A stretch of DNA of 64,000 nt from Isoetes taiwanensis (GCA_021234155.1 JAJEKV010000316.1:62001-126000); one strand, 5' to 3'; shown: positions 46,651 to 58,984, counted from the stretch's first letter. Numbers and translations are program-made. The notes: generated from the letters alone by a model not told the origin.

Positions 46651-48603
46651 ATGGTTTCAGAAACATATAAAATTTTTGCGATGGACTCCATTCTTCATTA
46701 TCATCTCTCTCTTTGTCATCACGTTACTATGCAAAGTCCTTCTCCTTCTGCAATTCCCTTCACCAGTAGCTATTCAAGGTCTTGCATTTTTCCTTATAAC
46801 TCCAGATTAGAATGTGCTTCTCATTTTCCTATTGGGCACCTATTTGGTCGAAGATGTATGGGAGCTAATTGCATTCGAGCTTCCAGCGATGTCTTAAAAA
46901 CTGCACCGCACATTCCCAGGAGAAAAAACTTAGCAGTATTTCTTTCCGGTGGAGGCTCGAATTTCAAAGCAATCCATACTGCCACATTGGAGAACACCAT
47001 CAATGGCAATGTTGTTGTTGTTGTTTCTGACAAACCAGGTAAGTTACACGCTTTATGGTATCAGATGAATCTCTGTTTTGAGTTTGAGCTGCTTTCTTTG
47101 CCATCAATCAGGATCCAAGGGTTGTGAATATGCTAAAGAAAACAATATTGCGACTATATCCTTTCCGAAAGGAAAATATGCTCCTGAGGGTATTTCTGAG
47201 ACTGAACTAATAAGGACTCTCAGGTCTAAAACTTATATTTCATGGCTTGGGTGTTAGCATTGTGTTGAATTGGTGTAACAGTTAACAGTTTGAATGTTTC
47301 TAATCCACATGGTCGATTGCAGAAGCTTTGCTGCTGATTATCTGATTCTTTCTGGATATTTAAAATTCTTGCCTGAACAAATTGTAAAAGCATATCCTCG
47401 CTCCATACTAAATGTACATCCTGCTCTTCTTCCTGCTTTTGGTGGTAAAGGAATGTATGGTCAAAAGGTGCACGAAGCTGTGATAAGATCTGGTGCTCGG
47501 TATGATCACCTTATAGCTGTTTTCTGCTTTATTTGTCTCCTGATTTCTTAGTCTAGTTTGTCAAGCATGACTTTAGATTTTGGAATTTCTTTGGTTAGGC
47601 ACTTCATCTTGATCTTTTTAACTTAGTGGCCAATCTTTAAAATTGCTAAAAGAGTTGAGATTTGTCTGCCGTTCTGAAGAAAATAGTAGAGGCCATGCAT
47701 GAGGATTCTTATTTTGCATTCTCATTGAAGGCCGCATCCAAAGGAAAGTTATGCAATCACTTGTTGAACAAAGGAACAATGTATTGCTTAATTTGCACTG
47801 CTACTTCAGATTCAATCTTCTCACAAGGACAGCCTCCCATTGGTTTCTTTGATGTGTCATATAATCAATTTTTTGCGAAGAAAAAACTAGTTCTTATGGT
47901 CTTATGGAATTGTTTCCTATGTTATTGGCTATGATGCTCTATTTTCACAGTTTGCCTGATCCAACTGAAGAAAAGTTTTCTCTGAGCCAAAACATACCTG
48001 AGGAGTGCGAATTTCTTTGTTCATTGGTTTTATGTTATTTGTTTTAGTTTGGAGAGCTATTGACGGGTAATGACGTTATGTGATTGGCCATGATGCTGTA
48101 TTTTCACAGTTTGCCTGATCCCATGTGAAGAAAAATTAGTTTTGAGCCAACGCATACTGACGTGTAAAGATCTATTTAATTTTTTTGTTTAATGTTTCTA
48201 TCTGTCTTGATTGGGAGTTGATTTTAATAAACGAGTTATTGGCTAGGATAATGTGTTTTACCAATATGTATAGGTTTTCAGGACCAACCATCCATTTTGT
48301 TGATGAAGTATATGACCATGGTCCAATCCTAGCTCAACGTGTTGTTCCAGTTTCAGCAGATGATACAGTGAATGCACTTGCAACGAGAGTTCTGGAACAG
48401 GTAAATGGTATTCTTTATCCTCTTAGAAAACTTTGTTCTTTGATACTTATTGTACTTGGGTCTTGAGTACATATGCTAGTTTATTTTTGCAGGAACACGT
48501 AGTTTATAGAGAGGCCATTGCTGCACTTTGTGATGATCGTATCTATTGGCGAGAGGATGGCGTCCCTTTCATACTTGATCAATTAAGTGGCATGAGATAT
48601 TGA
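46651..48603 (+). CDS. PUR3: phosphoribosylglycinamide formyltransferase (GAR transformylase), five exons
   Basis: The enzyme transfers a formyl group from 10-formyl-tetrahydrofolate to GAR in purine synthesis. Exons: 46,651-47,038, 47,112-47,223, 47,323-47,499, 48,274-48,400 and 48,493-48,603. All have GT/AG ends and consistent phase, giving 304 codons. The ATG at 46,651 is used; one at 46,681 would give 294 codons. The Ser-rich N-terminus before RRKNLAVFLSGGGSNFKAI looks like a plastid transit peptide. Catalytic residues known from E. coli PurN are present: Asn and His in SILNVHPALLPAFGG, and Asp in VDEVYDHGP. No stop or frame change is seen, so it is the best candidate here for an active gene. 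A 5' UTR intron (GTAAGG near 46,627) is possible. Confidence 0.93.
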
Positions 48604-50141
48604 ATGGAATTTGGCTTATAGCTCGAGTTGATGCAGTAATGTTGGATGTTGTAAACAAGGTGGGAGGAAATTCTGTGACGTGTGATATGTAGGTAAGATC
48701 TATCCCTAGTCTTTTTATGGAGCAGTATTTCACAATGATAAGCAAATCAAATCAAATCAATTGGAGCATTTCAATCGATCTGGGTTGCTGGCTGAATTGA
48801 ACTGCGCTGCGATGAGTCTAGTGGTATAGGATATGCCAATGTATCTTCATTCATATCTTTATCTGGCTATTTATAAAAATGTTAAGAATAGGGGAAGTCT
48901 TATGGTTTAAAGTTTTGGTCGAAGACTTGGTTCTGGTATTGTAGTCCCATTTGACAAGGTCATCTAATGATCATGGACATGGACTTCTGGTCCTGGGTGC
49001 TGTGTCCTATGGTAGAACCATATGCTGATTTTCTTCACCACTGCCTTCAATTAAGGTTATGCTGCAATCTTCGGAACAACAGTCTGCCACATAAGGTGCA
49101 CAACTCCAGGATGGTAATTGTGGAAAGAATCAGTTGGAAAATGTGGGCCGTTGGCCTGCAACTGGCTTGGGATTGACAGGCCTACTTGTTTGGGGTTGAG
49201 GTGGTGTCAGTTGTGCAACCTCCAGACAGCTAGTAGTCAGATCCTTAACTGCGTCATGTGCCTCTTCTGTTGTAAACTTTGTAATCTCATTGTAACATTT
49301 TTTTGTGATAATGTAAGAAGAGATTCCATGTCTGATAAATGTCATTAGGGCAAGAATTTCACCATTTGACCAATTTTGCAATTAATTTGAGCATTCTGGG
49401 ATAGAGCTGACACAATGCAGACACATGCAAGATGCAGATGCGGCAAGTACAATAGTTCTCAATTAAATAATTGAAGTTGTGATTTATTTCCAGTGTTGTG
49501 TTTGGCTAAAAGGGGTTTCTGCACGAGGAAAATAGGTAGGCTTTCCACATGTAGTTAGAAGTTTCATGGGGTAAGATTAACTAAGGAATTGAGACCCCAA
49601 AGGGCATGTTGCATATGATTAACAAAGGAATTAAGACCCCAAAGAGCACAATGGAAAAAGCTGCCTCCAACCTTGTGAAAAAGTAGCGTGCGCCTCTTCA
49701 AAAGTGGTTCGAATTCAACAACACAATTTGGTATATGCCAAACAAACAAGGCTCAGAGTTAAGATATCGTGTGGAAATGCATAACTGTTTTTGCATAGCT
49801 CTTGTCATTGTGTGGAAATGCATAACTGTTTTTGCATAGCTCTTGTCATTGTTAAAGATTATTGAGTTCTACATGCATATGCACGTGGGGGGTACGATTG
49901 ACAATGCCCAACATTGCTGGGCAATTCTTGGAAACCTATAAGTTTGCGTTATGCTTCATCTTTTGTTTCATTCAGGTCTTTCCCTTGAAAACCTATAACT
50001 TGGTGTTGTGCTTCTTATTCAAATTCACATCCAAATTTACACCATAATATGCACAAACACAAATTTACAGTCCCATTCAAGATGCAAATTTATCCCAAAT
50101 ATCCATCCTGGGTGAAAACCCAAGCCACAGCCAAAATGTTT
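48604..50141 (+). other. PUR3 3' flank, no gene; two short tandem duplications
   Basis: No coding sequence is supported. A 41-bp unit is duplicated at about 49,769-49,850 and a similar-sized imperfect duplication lies at about 49,570-49,650. Confidence 0.5.
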
Positions 50142-51770
50142 CTTTTTTTTTTTTGAAGGACGACAAGCTTTATTCACCAAGTAAGAACTAGAGCAACATA
50201 AAGTGCAAAGATAGGATTATAACCCCAGTGGACAAACCGATCCAACTGAGCACAACCACCTGCCTATGCATAGGAATGAATCTGAAGGTAAGTATGCTAG
50301 ATCAGTACTTTCTTCTCTTGATCAAGAGAAGAACAATTGTAAGCCATAACAATTTTATTTTGCGCCCACTGAAGAACAATCTCATCTGCAGTATCTACGC
50401 CCTTAAAGACAAACAACCTCCTTCTCTTCCAGATTGACCATAAAAGCCAGCCACATGCGAGATGGAAAGCTCGTTTCCGTAGTTTGGGCCAAGCATCAGG
50501 TTAGATAGCAAGCAAAATTTGCTGGCTAGATCGAGACGTGCCAAATAGGGTCAACAACCAAGACCATGCCGCCGGCCGCTCACACAACAAAAAAAAACAA
50601 TGCTCAATACTCTCAACCCTTTGCAGGCATAAAGGACAGAGCTCTGAAATCCGATTATCCATTTTATGGACCAACCTGTTGACTCTGAGGCATCTATGGA
50701 TCACTTGCCACCACAAAACTACTACTTTGGGATGAAGCAGCTTATCCCATACCAGTGTTGTTTACGTACCCGTATTTTACGTTTACATACGTCCCGTACC
50801 TTCCTCACAGTACTATACGTACTATACCTATAAGTTGACAGGTCAAATTGAGCTCTTGTTTTATTAGTACCGTACTTAACGTATTAATACATACAGTACA
50901 TATGATACGTACTTAAAAAAAAAAGCGTCCAAATGACATTAGACCAATAGAATTGGTGAAATTATAAATTAGAGAAAATACATTATTATGTATTATAGAA
51001 TGAGAGTAAAAAACACATTAGGAGACTTTAGACATTAGGGAAATTATGGAATTGTAGTTTAAAAAAAAAAAAAAAACAATTTTCTTGCAAATAAAAACCC
51101 AAAACCTCTGCGTTTTCCCCCTCTTTCTTCTTACCCTAGCTGCGGTATCGCAATGAAGATGGAGATACAGACCCACCTTTCTCCTTCTTTTGTCATGGCA
51201 GGAGGCAGGCCTTCTTAATACTTCAGTAGCTTTGCATTCATGCCAGGAAGGAAATATAGAGGTCAATGGTGGCTAATAGCTTCAGATACAACAAATGAGC
51301 AACATTACTTAAATTTATTTATCTGTAGGTGTAGATTGCAAACTAGAATATATCACTGGTACTGGTTCATTATTTAAAACTTGAAGTTCTTCATACTAGT
51401 TGTTATTGCAACTATTTCAACTGCAATACAAAAAATAATAGTTCTAAAAAATTACAGGAAGTACTTAACGTACTGTACATAAAGTACGTATTTTATGTAT
51501 TTAATAAGTATTTTATAATTCCAAAAAACGTATTTAAAGTACTTTTTAAATGAGAGGTATGCATACGGTATTAATACATTAAGTACGTATAATACCCGTA
51601 CCGTACTTAACGTACCTGACAACACTGTCCCATACCCATATCCAAACACTTCTCCATTGTGGCTGAGGGACCTGAAGATGCCACCTATTAGATGGAGGCA
51701 GGATTTCAGAATGCACAAGCAGTTTATACACAGAAGAACCCTTATTTGTTCGTTTTATGAACACGTTCAT
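50142..51770 (-). mobile_element. L1-type LINE 3' fragment, interrupted by a hAT MITE
   Basis: On the minus strand, sequence from 51,770 to 51,636 encodes the segment just before the zinc-binding tail (LPPSNRWHLQVPQPQW). It resumes at 50,752 with KLLHPKVVVLWWQVIHRCL, ELCPLC and EHCFFLLCERPAAW, then WLLWSIWKRRRLF. The fragment ends in a poly-A tail, seen as the T-run at 50,142-50,154. The two halves fit together in phase if the MITE and one target duplication are discounted. It is truncated and inactive. Confidence 0.75.
50753..51627. mobile_element. hAT-type non-autonomous element (875 bp) with 8-bp target duplication
   Basis: The ends are CAGTGTTGTTTACGTACC and the complement CAGTGTTGTCAGGTACG. 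The 8-bp duplication TCCCATAC is perfect (50,745-50,752 and 51,628-51,635). CAGTGTTG ends and 8-bp duplications are hallmarks of hAT transposons. Both subterminal regions are dense in GTACGTA/TTAACGTA motifs, as expected for transposase binding clusters. No transposase frame is present. Confidence 0.9.
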
Positions 51771-51799
51771 ATAGTTTAAAGCTATCTTATACGTATGTC

Positions 51800-52970
51800 A
51801 AGAGTTTAGGAGTTTTAATATGAAGTATAGATGCACCATATTCCCATTTTAGAATATATGATTATCTGATGAACTGTAAAATTCAACTGTTCAACTGTTT
51901 AGAGATTATCTGATGAACTGTAAATTCAAGCTCAACCTTGATCTTGATGATGCTGAAGTTTGCAAAATATAACCCAAGGATTCTCTCAGTTCATAGGCTT
52001 TGGGATTATAACTTCTGGACAGGATCAGTAAGAGGCAGATTGATACAAAGCATACAACAAGTTCCTGAGAAAGAGATACTGTGGGGCACGGAGTTCTCAA
52101 AGGAAACGTACTTGATGTTTATATTGTTTTGGTTTCTGGAAAACAATAGTAACAATATGGCAGATCAGCAGTTTGAATTCTACAGAGAATGCGACTACTA
52201 TCATAGGGGCAGGGCAGATTGCTATGGAACAATGATTCATCTCATGTCCACTTGTAACTCAGACAGGTTGATTGAGCAAAATCAATATTACCATATCAAT
52301 GCTCTTAGAAAAAGAGTCCATTTCATAAAGTGGTATGTTAGCATAAAGTGGTATGTTCATGACTTTGTTTACACATTAAACTGTCATATATATTAGTGTT
52401 GGAGCCATGTAGTATACCTGTTAAAACAAAATAGACCATCATAAAACAAAATGGTCTCCATTAGAGTTTTTTTGAGGTCAAATAAGGGCCTTGTAAGAAT
52501 ATATTAGGGGGGCCGCCATGTAGGATCCCGAACCTAGCTTCCCCCCCTCCATACCTAACTTTCACTCTCCCCTAACCTAACTTCCCCCCCTCCGAACCTA
52601 ACCTCGTACCTAACTTTGCAATCATTATTTCCTAACGACCTGAATATTTGATGATTACATCTAAGATTTTCATTTTCCCACCATCGAGCTTCAGCCATCA
52701 AGCTTCAGCGCCATCGAGCTTGCTATCGAGCTTGCCCTCGTGCCATCGAGCTTGCCATCGCGCCATCGAGCGTCAACGATCTTGCCATCGTGCCCAAGCA
52801 TTGTTTGAATTCGAATTATGGCGGATTCTTGCCAGCAAATAGAGCAAAATTTTTCAATTTCGCTCTGTTTGTTGGCAAGAATCTTCCTAATTCTAAGCTC
52901 CGCTCCGGTTCTCGGTCTTTTGCAACGTCAATAGCAAAGGTATTTGGTTTCCGAGTTGTCATTGCATTCC
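51800..52970. other. unassigned; CATCGAGCTT-type repeats at 52,680-52,800
   Basis: A plus-strand open frame at 51,938-52,396 has no recognisable motif. C-rich CCTAACCTAACTTCCCC repeats lie at about 52,535-52,615 and degenerate CCATCGAGCTTG repeats at about 52,680-52,800. They could be the 5' flank of the transposase-like gene that follows. Confidence 0.3.
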
Positions 52971-52975
52971 TTTGA

Positions 52976-55447
52976 GTGTTCTTGGTTCTAATACTTCTGT
53001 TTCAGGATCAAACTAATTCCGAGGGTCAATTTAGAATGCAAGTGCCAAAAGTATGCCTGCATTACAGGAATAAGTTCACTTGGAAGCAACCAATAGATGA
53101 AGATGCATTGCGAGCTTCTAGAGCCATGAATATAGACCTCTGGGCTAAAGGCCAACTGTATCCTTGTGATCCTTTCACTCGAGCCCATCCAAACTTCCAC
53201 TCGGCATCTGGTCTTATTGAATTTGCTTGTAAGGGACAGCAAGGGTTACTAGGTTACTGTAATAATTTGGTTAGCTCCAACAGGCAAACTACTTGCTGTC
53301 TCAACAATGCAGCAAGCTCAATGAATTGGAGGTAGAAAATCAAAAATTGGTGACGGAGATGATTGCAGCAAGAAATGAAGAGGGTTGCTCAAGAAAATGA
53401 CTCCCTTCACAAGCGAGTCAAACGAATGAAAGGAACTCCATTGGGGATCAGGGAGAGGGCAAGAAACCTGAAGCCCATATATATCTTAGCCACTGGGGGT
53501 GGAGGCTAAAAAAAAGGGTCATGGCTATTAAAAAGCTTGTTGATCCAAATCTTGCAGAAGAAAATAAGAGAAAACCTGCTAATATTGCCCGTTTATTAAA
53601 GAAATTAGTTACTAAAGATGATGTATTGAGAATGTTAAAGCTTCCTGGTAGCATTCAACTTAGGAAAGCTGTAGTACAGCAACTGTTGCAGGAGTTGGGG
53701 AACAGTCAAACCTCAGAATCAGTGCAAGAACTGTGTGACAATGTCGGAATAAGTAGACAAGCTTATATTGGCCTTAAACAACAAGGCATTACCAAAACTA
53801 TTCTACTACCAAGGATGACTAGTGTGAGGACTTGTAGGTCATCGAGAAACAGACAAGTGCAAGAGCTTCTTGGTGATATGTATCAGCTGACCAGCAGTGT
53901 CAATTTGGATACATTGTCATCCTATACTAAAGGTAAGAAGAAGTCGAAGTTTGGTGATACTTTCTGCCTTAATGAAAATAACAATTGCTGGATAGACTTA
54001 AGTAGAATGCTTCAGCTTTTGGTTCGATTTTATGATATGAAGATAGAAGAGTCTTGTTGGCAAACTAAGAATTGTTTTGATTTGGATGAAATGGAATTGG
54101 TGAAAGGCTTAGAAGTACAGGGAGGGTTTCAGCGAGTCTAATGAACGAGCTTTGAATACGTGGAATGAAGAGTCAAATCTAGATGGTAAGTTTTCCGGTC
54201 CAAATCGAAGATCACATTTGGTGGATTGGTTTATTTTAGGTACCAGAGGAAAATCACAGTATACTGAAATGGGTTTTTGATCAAACACCCATCCCCACAA
54301 TGATTGCCTCTCACGGAATCGGAGGAAAACTTGCAGTTCCTGGATATGGTGAGTACGAGGTTGAATGGCATCTTGTTGCAGATTTGAAGACAATAAAATG
54401 CATGTACAGAATGAAGCATGGTGCTGGTAAGACTACTCATGCTTGTCCCTACTGTCTCTATGCGAGAAGAGATTCAACTGGGTTGGACAAGAGTACATTA
54501 GACTGTGTCTAGGATGAGCCACCAAATAGAGAAGAGAAGGACACAACCTTGATGGCAATTCTGCCAATTCCGTTAAAAAGAGTACACATATGCACCCTTC
54601 ATGCTTTCTTGAGAATCATAGACAAGATGGTTTACATGAGTATCCTGTTTGCTTGGAATAAATCACCCCAAAGCTCTAGGGAAGCTGCCATGCATGAAGT
54701 TGAAAAGGTGCTATCTAATGTGGGACTTCATGGTGGGCACTACAAAATACTTCAAGATCCAAAGGTATCCGGCAAGGTTCCCCTGAAACCCAGTATGGGT
54801 GGTCCAAAGGCTAAGAGGTTTTTGCCTCCCACGAAAGAGAACTTATCTGGTGTTTGGGAAGCTTACAAGGATCTTATTGCAGCTGAGGATGATCGAAATG
54901 ATCGTGGTAAATCACGCCTGAAGAAAATCAAGGCATGGCAGGATTTCTCTGTACTGGTAAAGGAAATGCAGAAAAAGGTAGTGCAGGAAAATGATGTTGC
55001 CAAATTCCAGGAGGCAGTCACAAACCTTCACTAAGTCTTTCCTGACGGCATGGGGTGAGGCCAATTTGACTCACTATGTCCATATTCTGTTCGCACATGG
55101 CGTGTGGTTTGTCAGGGAATATGGAAGCCTGGGAATTTGGAATACACAGGGAATGGAGAAGTCCCATAAGCAAGCAAAGAATGCATTCTTCCGTTTCACT
55201 CAGAGGTTCAGTTGGGAATTCCTTATAGCAGATGTGTCAATGGTTTTACAGAAGGATCGTGTCCAAATGGATGAAGAAATCAGGGAACCAGAGTGAATCA
55301 ACACTTGCTAAGTTGTTTAGACAAAAAACCCAGCGGGAAAAAAAGAGGGAAGCTTGGTATAAGTCCGCAGCTGTTGAGCGATCAAGGGAGTGGAGATCAA
55401 TGAGATGTAGGCAAGGCAAAGGTTATGTCCGTATTGAGAGCTCTTGA
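52976..55447 (+). pseudogene. second transposase-like gene (QGMEKSHKQAK type), decayed
   Basis: Plus-strand frames encode, in order: a segment with PKVCLHYRNKFTW; a leucine-zipper-like coiled coil (about 53,310-53,430); a helical region (53,521-54,141) with NVGISRQAYIGLKQQG; YEVEWHLVADLKTIKCM and HACPYCLYAR (about 54,355-54,470); RVHICTLHAFLRIIDKMV (54,580); and LTHYVHILFAHG, REYGSLGIWNTQ and GMEKSHKQAKNAFFR (about 55,055-55,195), ending at 55,447. The Asp in ADLKT, the CxxC and the terminal Glu/Lys/His block resemble RNase H-type transposases in unclassified eukaryotic DNA transposons. Stops near 53,330 and 54,511 and frame changes near 53,390, 54,115, 55,030 and 55,290 suggest it is inactive. 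The exact superfamily is uncertain. Confidence 0.5.
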
Positions 55448-55540
55448 CAATGTCTCTACTGTAAAAAAGTTGGTTTATTTATCAGTTTGATAGTGCTCAC
55501 TGTGTGAAATGCTGTATTGTAAGTAAACTAGATGCATGTA

Positions 55541-56083
55541 TTGCGCATCGTGGCCACGGTGCAAAATATGGGCATGTAACTAAACTGGATCCACGTATTT
55601 CGCACCATAGCCACGGTGCGAAATAGGCCCTTCAATAATTTGTAACTGAGTCGATTTCGCACCGTGGCAACGATGCGAAATAGGCCCTTCAATAATTTGT
55701 AACTGAGTCGATTTCGCACCGTGGCTACGATGCAAAATATGGGCCTGTAATTCAAATCGATCCACGTATTTCGCGACCGCAGCCCGCGATTAAATAGGCC
55801 CTTCAATAATTTGTAATCGAGTCGATTTTCGCGACCGTGGCTACGGGTGCGAAAATAAACCCTTCAATAATTTGTAACTGAGTCGATTTTGCACCGTGGC
55901 TATGGTGCGAAATATGGGCCTGTAACTAGAGAATATCCACGTATTTCGCACCGTCGCCATGGTGCGAAATAGGCCCTTCAATAATTTGTAACTGAGTCGA
56001 TTTCGCACCGTGGCTACGGTGCAAAATAGGCCCTTCAATAATTTGTAACTGAGTCGATTTCGCACCGTGGCTACGGTGCGAAA
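55541..56083. repeat. palindrome array 1 (10 copies, 57-bp period)
   Basis: Each unit has the palindrome TTTCGCACCGTGGC / ACGGTGCGAAA and a spacer mostly of the form TAGGCCCTTCAATAATTTG. Palindrome starts: 55,541, 55,598, 55,655, 55,712, 55,769, 55,827, 55,888, 55,944, 56,001 and 56,058. The array begins about 90 bp after the transposase-like gene. No protein is encoded. Confidence 0.93.
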
Positions 56084-56292
56084 TATGGGCTTGTAACTAG
56101 AGAATATTAACATATTAGAGAATATATTAATGTATTAGAGAACATTTAGAGAACATATTAACATGGTATCATATAATTATATATGATAGATAGCAAAGGT
56201 TACTAGAGACCACGGCAGTATGTCCCTAGTAACCTTCACTTAGGTTCCTAACCCCTTCCCCCTCCCCTTTCCCTTCCCCTGCGAGGGGTAAC

Positions 56293-56880
56293 TCACGCAG
56301 CTGGGTTAGGAAACCAGAGCTCACGCGTATCCCAGCCTGATTCTTCCCACCATATGGGGTACCTAGTCATTAGAAAAAGTAATTCCCCATGATGATACTC
56401 ACGGAAGAAGAGCGGACCCAACTCCACAAAGTTGTTGTACTCGTTGTAGTACGTCCTAATAAGGCCATACATCTGTCCCTTACAAATTTCATGAATGAAC
56501 TCTGATACGTATTGATCCAGAGAGTGTGCTAAATAACCAACACGAAGAAGAAGCCTCAACTGCTGTAGCATCTCGTCCAGATAAGGAGGGGGTTCAAGAA
56601 TTCCCCTCATTGCAAGTCTCCTATAACATTCAGATGGATTAATTTCCATCAGTGGCTCATGACCACAATCGAAGTTGATCAACTCCATTGCAAGCTCCGT
56701 GGACGTTAAAAGTCTCTTCCTTCCTTCCTTCCTTGGCGGGACTGTGATGCAACCTCCACTCCAAGAAATGGTCAAATAGCTCATGAGTTTCAGGCCGCAC
56801 AGAATGCCTGGGGCATGCTTGCAGGCCCTTCTGGAGTAGCCCAAGGAGGATTGGGTCCAATCATTTGCAAAAGCAAGCAA
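56293..56880 (-). CDS. unknown small protein, family with 57.9 kb and 1.3 kb relics
   Basis: This open frame (about 195 codons if starting near 56,880) has a conserved middle, TELAMELINF ... RGILEPPPYLDEMLQQLRLL ... GYLAHSLDQYVSEFI. The relic at 57,928-58,390 has TELARQLINF ... LGLLEPPSDLEDRLEQLKDM ... FMAYSLDHYVPLVI, so the two are paralogues. The C-terminus HHGELLFLMTRYPIWWEESG and a terminal W-rich segment resemble the relic at 1294-1927. Upstream, another frame reads GPNPPWATPEGP, matching HPHWADPKY of the second paralogue, so the true N-terminus may need a frame change or intron near 56,800. Function is unknown. Palindrome arrays lie on both sides. Confidence 0.5.
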   Translation of the reverse strand: MLAFANDWTQSSLGYSRRACKHAPGILCGLKLMSYLTISWSGGCITVPPRKEGRKRLLTSTELAMELINFDCGHEPLMEINPSECYRRLAMRGILEPPPYLDEMLQQLRLLLRVGYLAHSLDQYVSEFIHEICKGQMYGLIRTYYNEYNNFVELGPLFFREYHHGELLFLMTRYPIWWEESGWDTRELWFPNPAA

Positions 56881-57290
56881 GGATCACCGACGAAGGAGCA
56901 GAGCAAGGAACAAGGAGCAAGAAGCAAGGAACAAGACCAAGTAGCAAGGAGCACGAAGATCAAGTAGCAAGGAACAAGGATCAAGATCAAGTAGCAAGAA
57001 GCAAGGAACAAGGAAGATCAAGGAGCAAGAAGATCAAGGAACAAGGAAGATCATGGAGCAAGGAAGCAAGGAACAAGATCAAGTAGCAAGATCAAGAGAA
57101 AGGAACAAGATCAAGTAGCATGAAGGAGCACGAAGATGAAGTAGCAAAGAACAAGGATCAAGATCAAATAGCAAGGAAGAACACGGAACACAAGGTGAGA
57201 AGTGAAAGCAAGGTGAGAACACGAGAAGTGAAAGCAAGGTGAAAACATGGAACAAAGGTGAGAAGTGAAAGCAAGGTGAAAGAATTTATA
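56880..57290. repeat. purine-rich AAGGAACAAGA minisatellite
   Basis: Degenerate repeats of AAGGAGCAAGAAGCAAGGAACAAGATCAAGTAGC run for about 400 bp. A similar GGAGGCAAGGAGCATGCAAGCAAG block lies at about 58,425-58,520 beside the paralogous gene. Both sit just upstream of minus-strand genes, so they may belong to the gene unit. Confidence 0.75.
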
Positions 57291-57390
57291 GCTACGAATC
57301 CAATAATGTTGAAGTATAATACTAATACTGTTGAAGTATAATATCAAGAATGTTGAAGAATAATACCAATAATGCTGAAGTATTATACCA

Positions 57391-57585
57391 TTCGGTGGTG
57401 GCGAAATAGGCCCTTCAATAATTTGTAAATCGAAGTGATTTTTGCACCGCGGGCTACGGTCGCGAAAGATGGGCTCAGAACTAAACTGGATCCATTATTT
57501 ACACAACCGTAGCCACGATCTTGAAATAGGCCCTTCAATAATTTGTAATCGAGGGCGATTTTCGCACCGCGGGCTCTGATCTTAA
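57391..57585. repeat. palindrome array 2 (about 4 degenerate copies)
   Basis: Palindromes near 57,391, 57,439, 57,499 and 57,559 share array 1's spacer (AGGCCCTTCAATAATTTGTAA). They are more diverged and slightly wider spaced (about 60 bp). Confidence 0.75.
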
Positions 57586-57927
57586 CATGACCACAAATAG
57601 AACAATCACATGAGAAAATACAAGGAAAATGGTAGAAGAAATCATTCAATTACACTAAAAGTGTAAGATTACCAAGATAATACACGATAATATAAGGATG
57701 TTACTTAATTACACGGAAATCACTTGCTTATATACTTAATTTCTATGAAAATCTTTATACCAGTTTATACACATATTCCAATGGAGTATCTTTACCTGTG
57801 ATATGTACGTATTATGTGCTGTGTGCTATGTAGCCATAGGTCACGTGTATCCCAAAGAATTGTATCCCAGGTGGGGAATTTAGACAGTAACCACAGGATG
57901 TTGAAGTCAAGGGAACGGAATACGAGC

Positions 57928-58390
57928 TTACCAATATCCACAAAAGATTTGTAATGGAAGTTGTAAAGTTATGAGGATATAAATCCTATTCTTTTCACTA
58001 GTAGGAATGACCAGAGGTACATAGTGATCCAGAGAGTAGGCCATGAAACCATGGAAAAGCATGTCCTTCAACTGTTCTAGCCTATCTTCTAAATCTGAGG
58101 GGGGTTCAAGAAGTCCCAAAGCACTTAGAGTGATCTTTGCATGACTCGAACTGATCTCCTGCAGTGGAGGGAGATGACGAGTATACCGATCGATAATGAA
58201 GTTAATCAACTGCCTTGCAAGCTCTGTGGTTGGACCGTGACGCCATCGATGCTCCAAAAGTTGCTAAAACATTCATCAAAAGTGCACGTATTTATTCTGC
58301 CGCATGCTTGCAGGTATTTCGGATCAGCCCAGTGAGGATGTTCTTGCAAAGTTACCATTTGCAAGAAACTAGTGGAGCAGACAAGGAACA
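57928..58390 (-). pseudogene. paralogue of the 56.3 kb unknown protein
   Basis: One frame (58,390-58,206) begins with a TLQEHPHWADPKYLQACGRI segment. The other (58,257-57,928) carries TELARQLINF, LGLLEPPSDLEDRLEQLKDM and MAYSLDHYVPLVI. The two overlap around 58,230, so a frame change is needed. The C-terminal half seen in the 56.3 kb copy is missing or lost after about 57,990. Function is unknown. Confidence 0.45.
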
Positions 58391-58702
58391 ACAAAGCTAC
58401 TGAATAAGGAGCAAACAAGGAGGAGACAGGGAGGCAAGGAGCATGCAAGCAAGTAGCAGACAGGGAGGCAAGGAGCAACAAGAAGCGGACAGGGAGGCAA
58501 GGAGCATGCAAACAAGAAGCAGACAAAGACAATGAAGGCATAGATGGCTATTTAAAGAGAAACCAGATATATACATTATATTTACATGTGTATTTTGTAC
58601 ATTATGCTCGTATATATAACCAATAATGCTGCTACAGTGCATGTCAATAATTTTGTTCGATATAAGTACAGCTCCATTCAATGCAGAAGGCATCCATTTG
58701 CT

Positions 58703-58984
58703 ATGTCTCGGCCTGGTTATTCTTATTACAGGGGGTCTACCTTGCCTCCTCGTCCCGAAGATATAGACTCCATTACTTGCACTGACATATAATGATCTTT
58801 ATAGATGTTCTCAGAAGGGTATCCCCCTTGATCCCTGGCTGGAAGGAGTAGCAGAGGATCGAAATCGTTCTTCCTCCGGGTTTTATCGTGTTGTTATCCA
58901 CCTTCATCGGGTTCCAGAGCGTCGCATCTATGAGATTAATAGCATCGCTCAACTACCTGCTCATGATGATCCCGATTGCGAATG
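58703..58984 (+). pseudogene. short plus-strand ORF remnant, unknown
   Basis: A frame starting MSRPGYSYYRGSTLPPRPED stops at about 58,790. The neighbouring frame continues with LYRCSQKGIPLDPWLEGV and FYRVVIHLHRVPERRIYEIN to a stop at 58,984. Codon content looks protein-like across the frame change. It is the only plus-strand gene candidate in the palindrome-array block after 55.5 kb. Confidence 0.3.

Noticed and set aside
47662-47934. An open frame in PUR3 intron 3
   Set aside because: It is intronic by the splice structure and has no recognisable motif.
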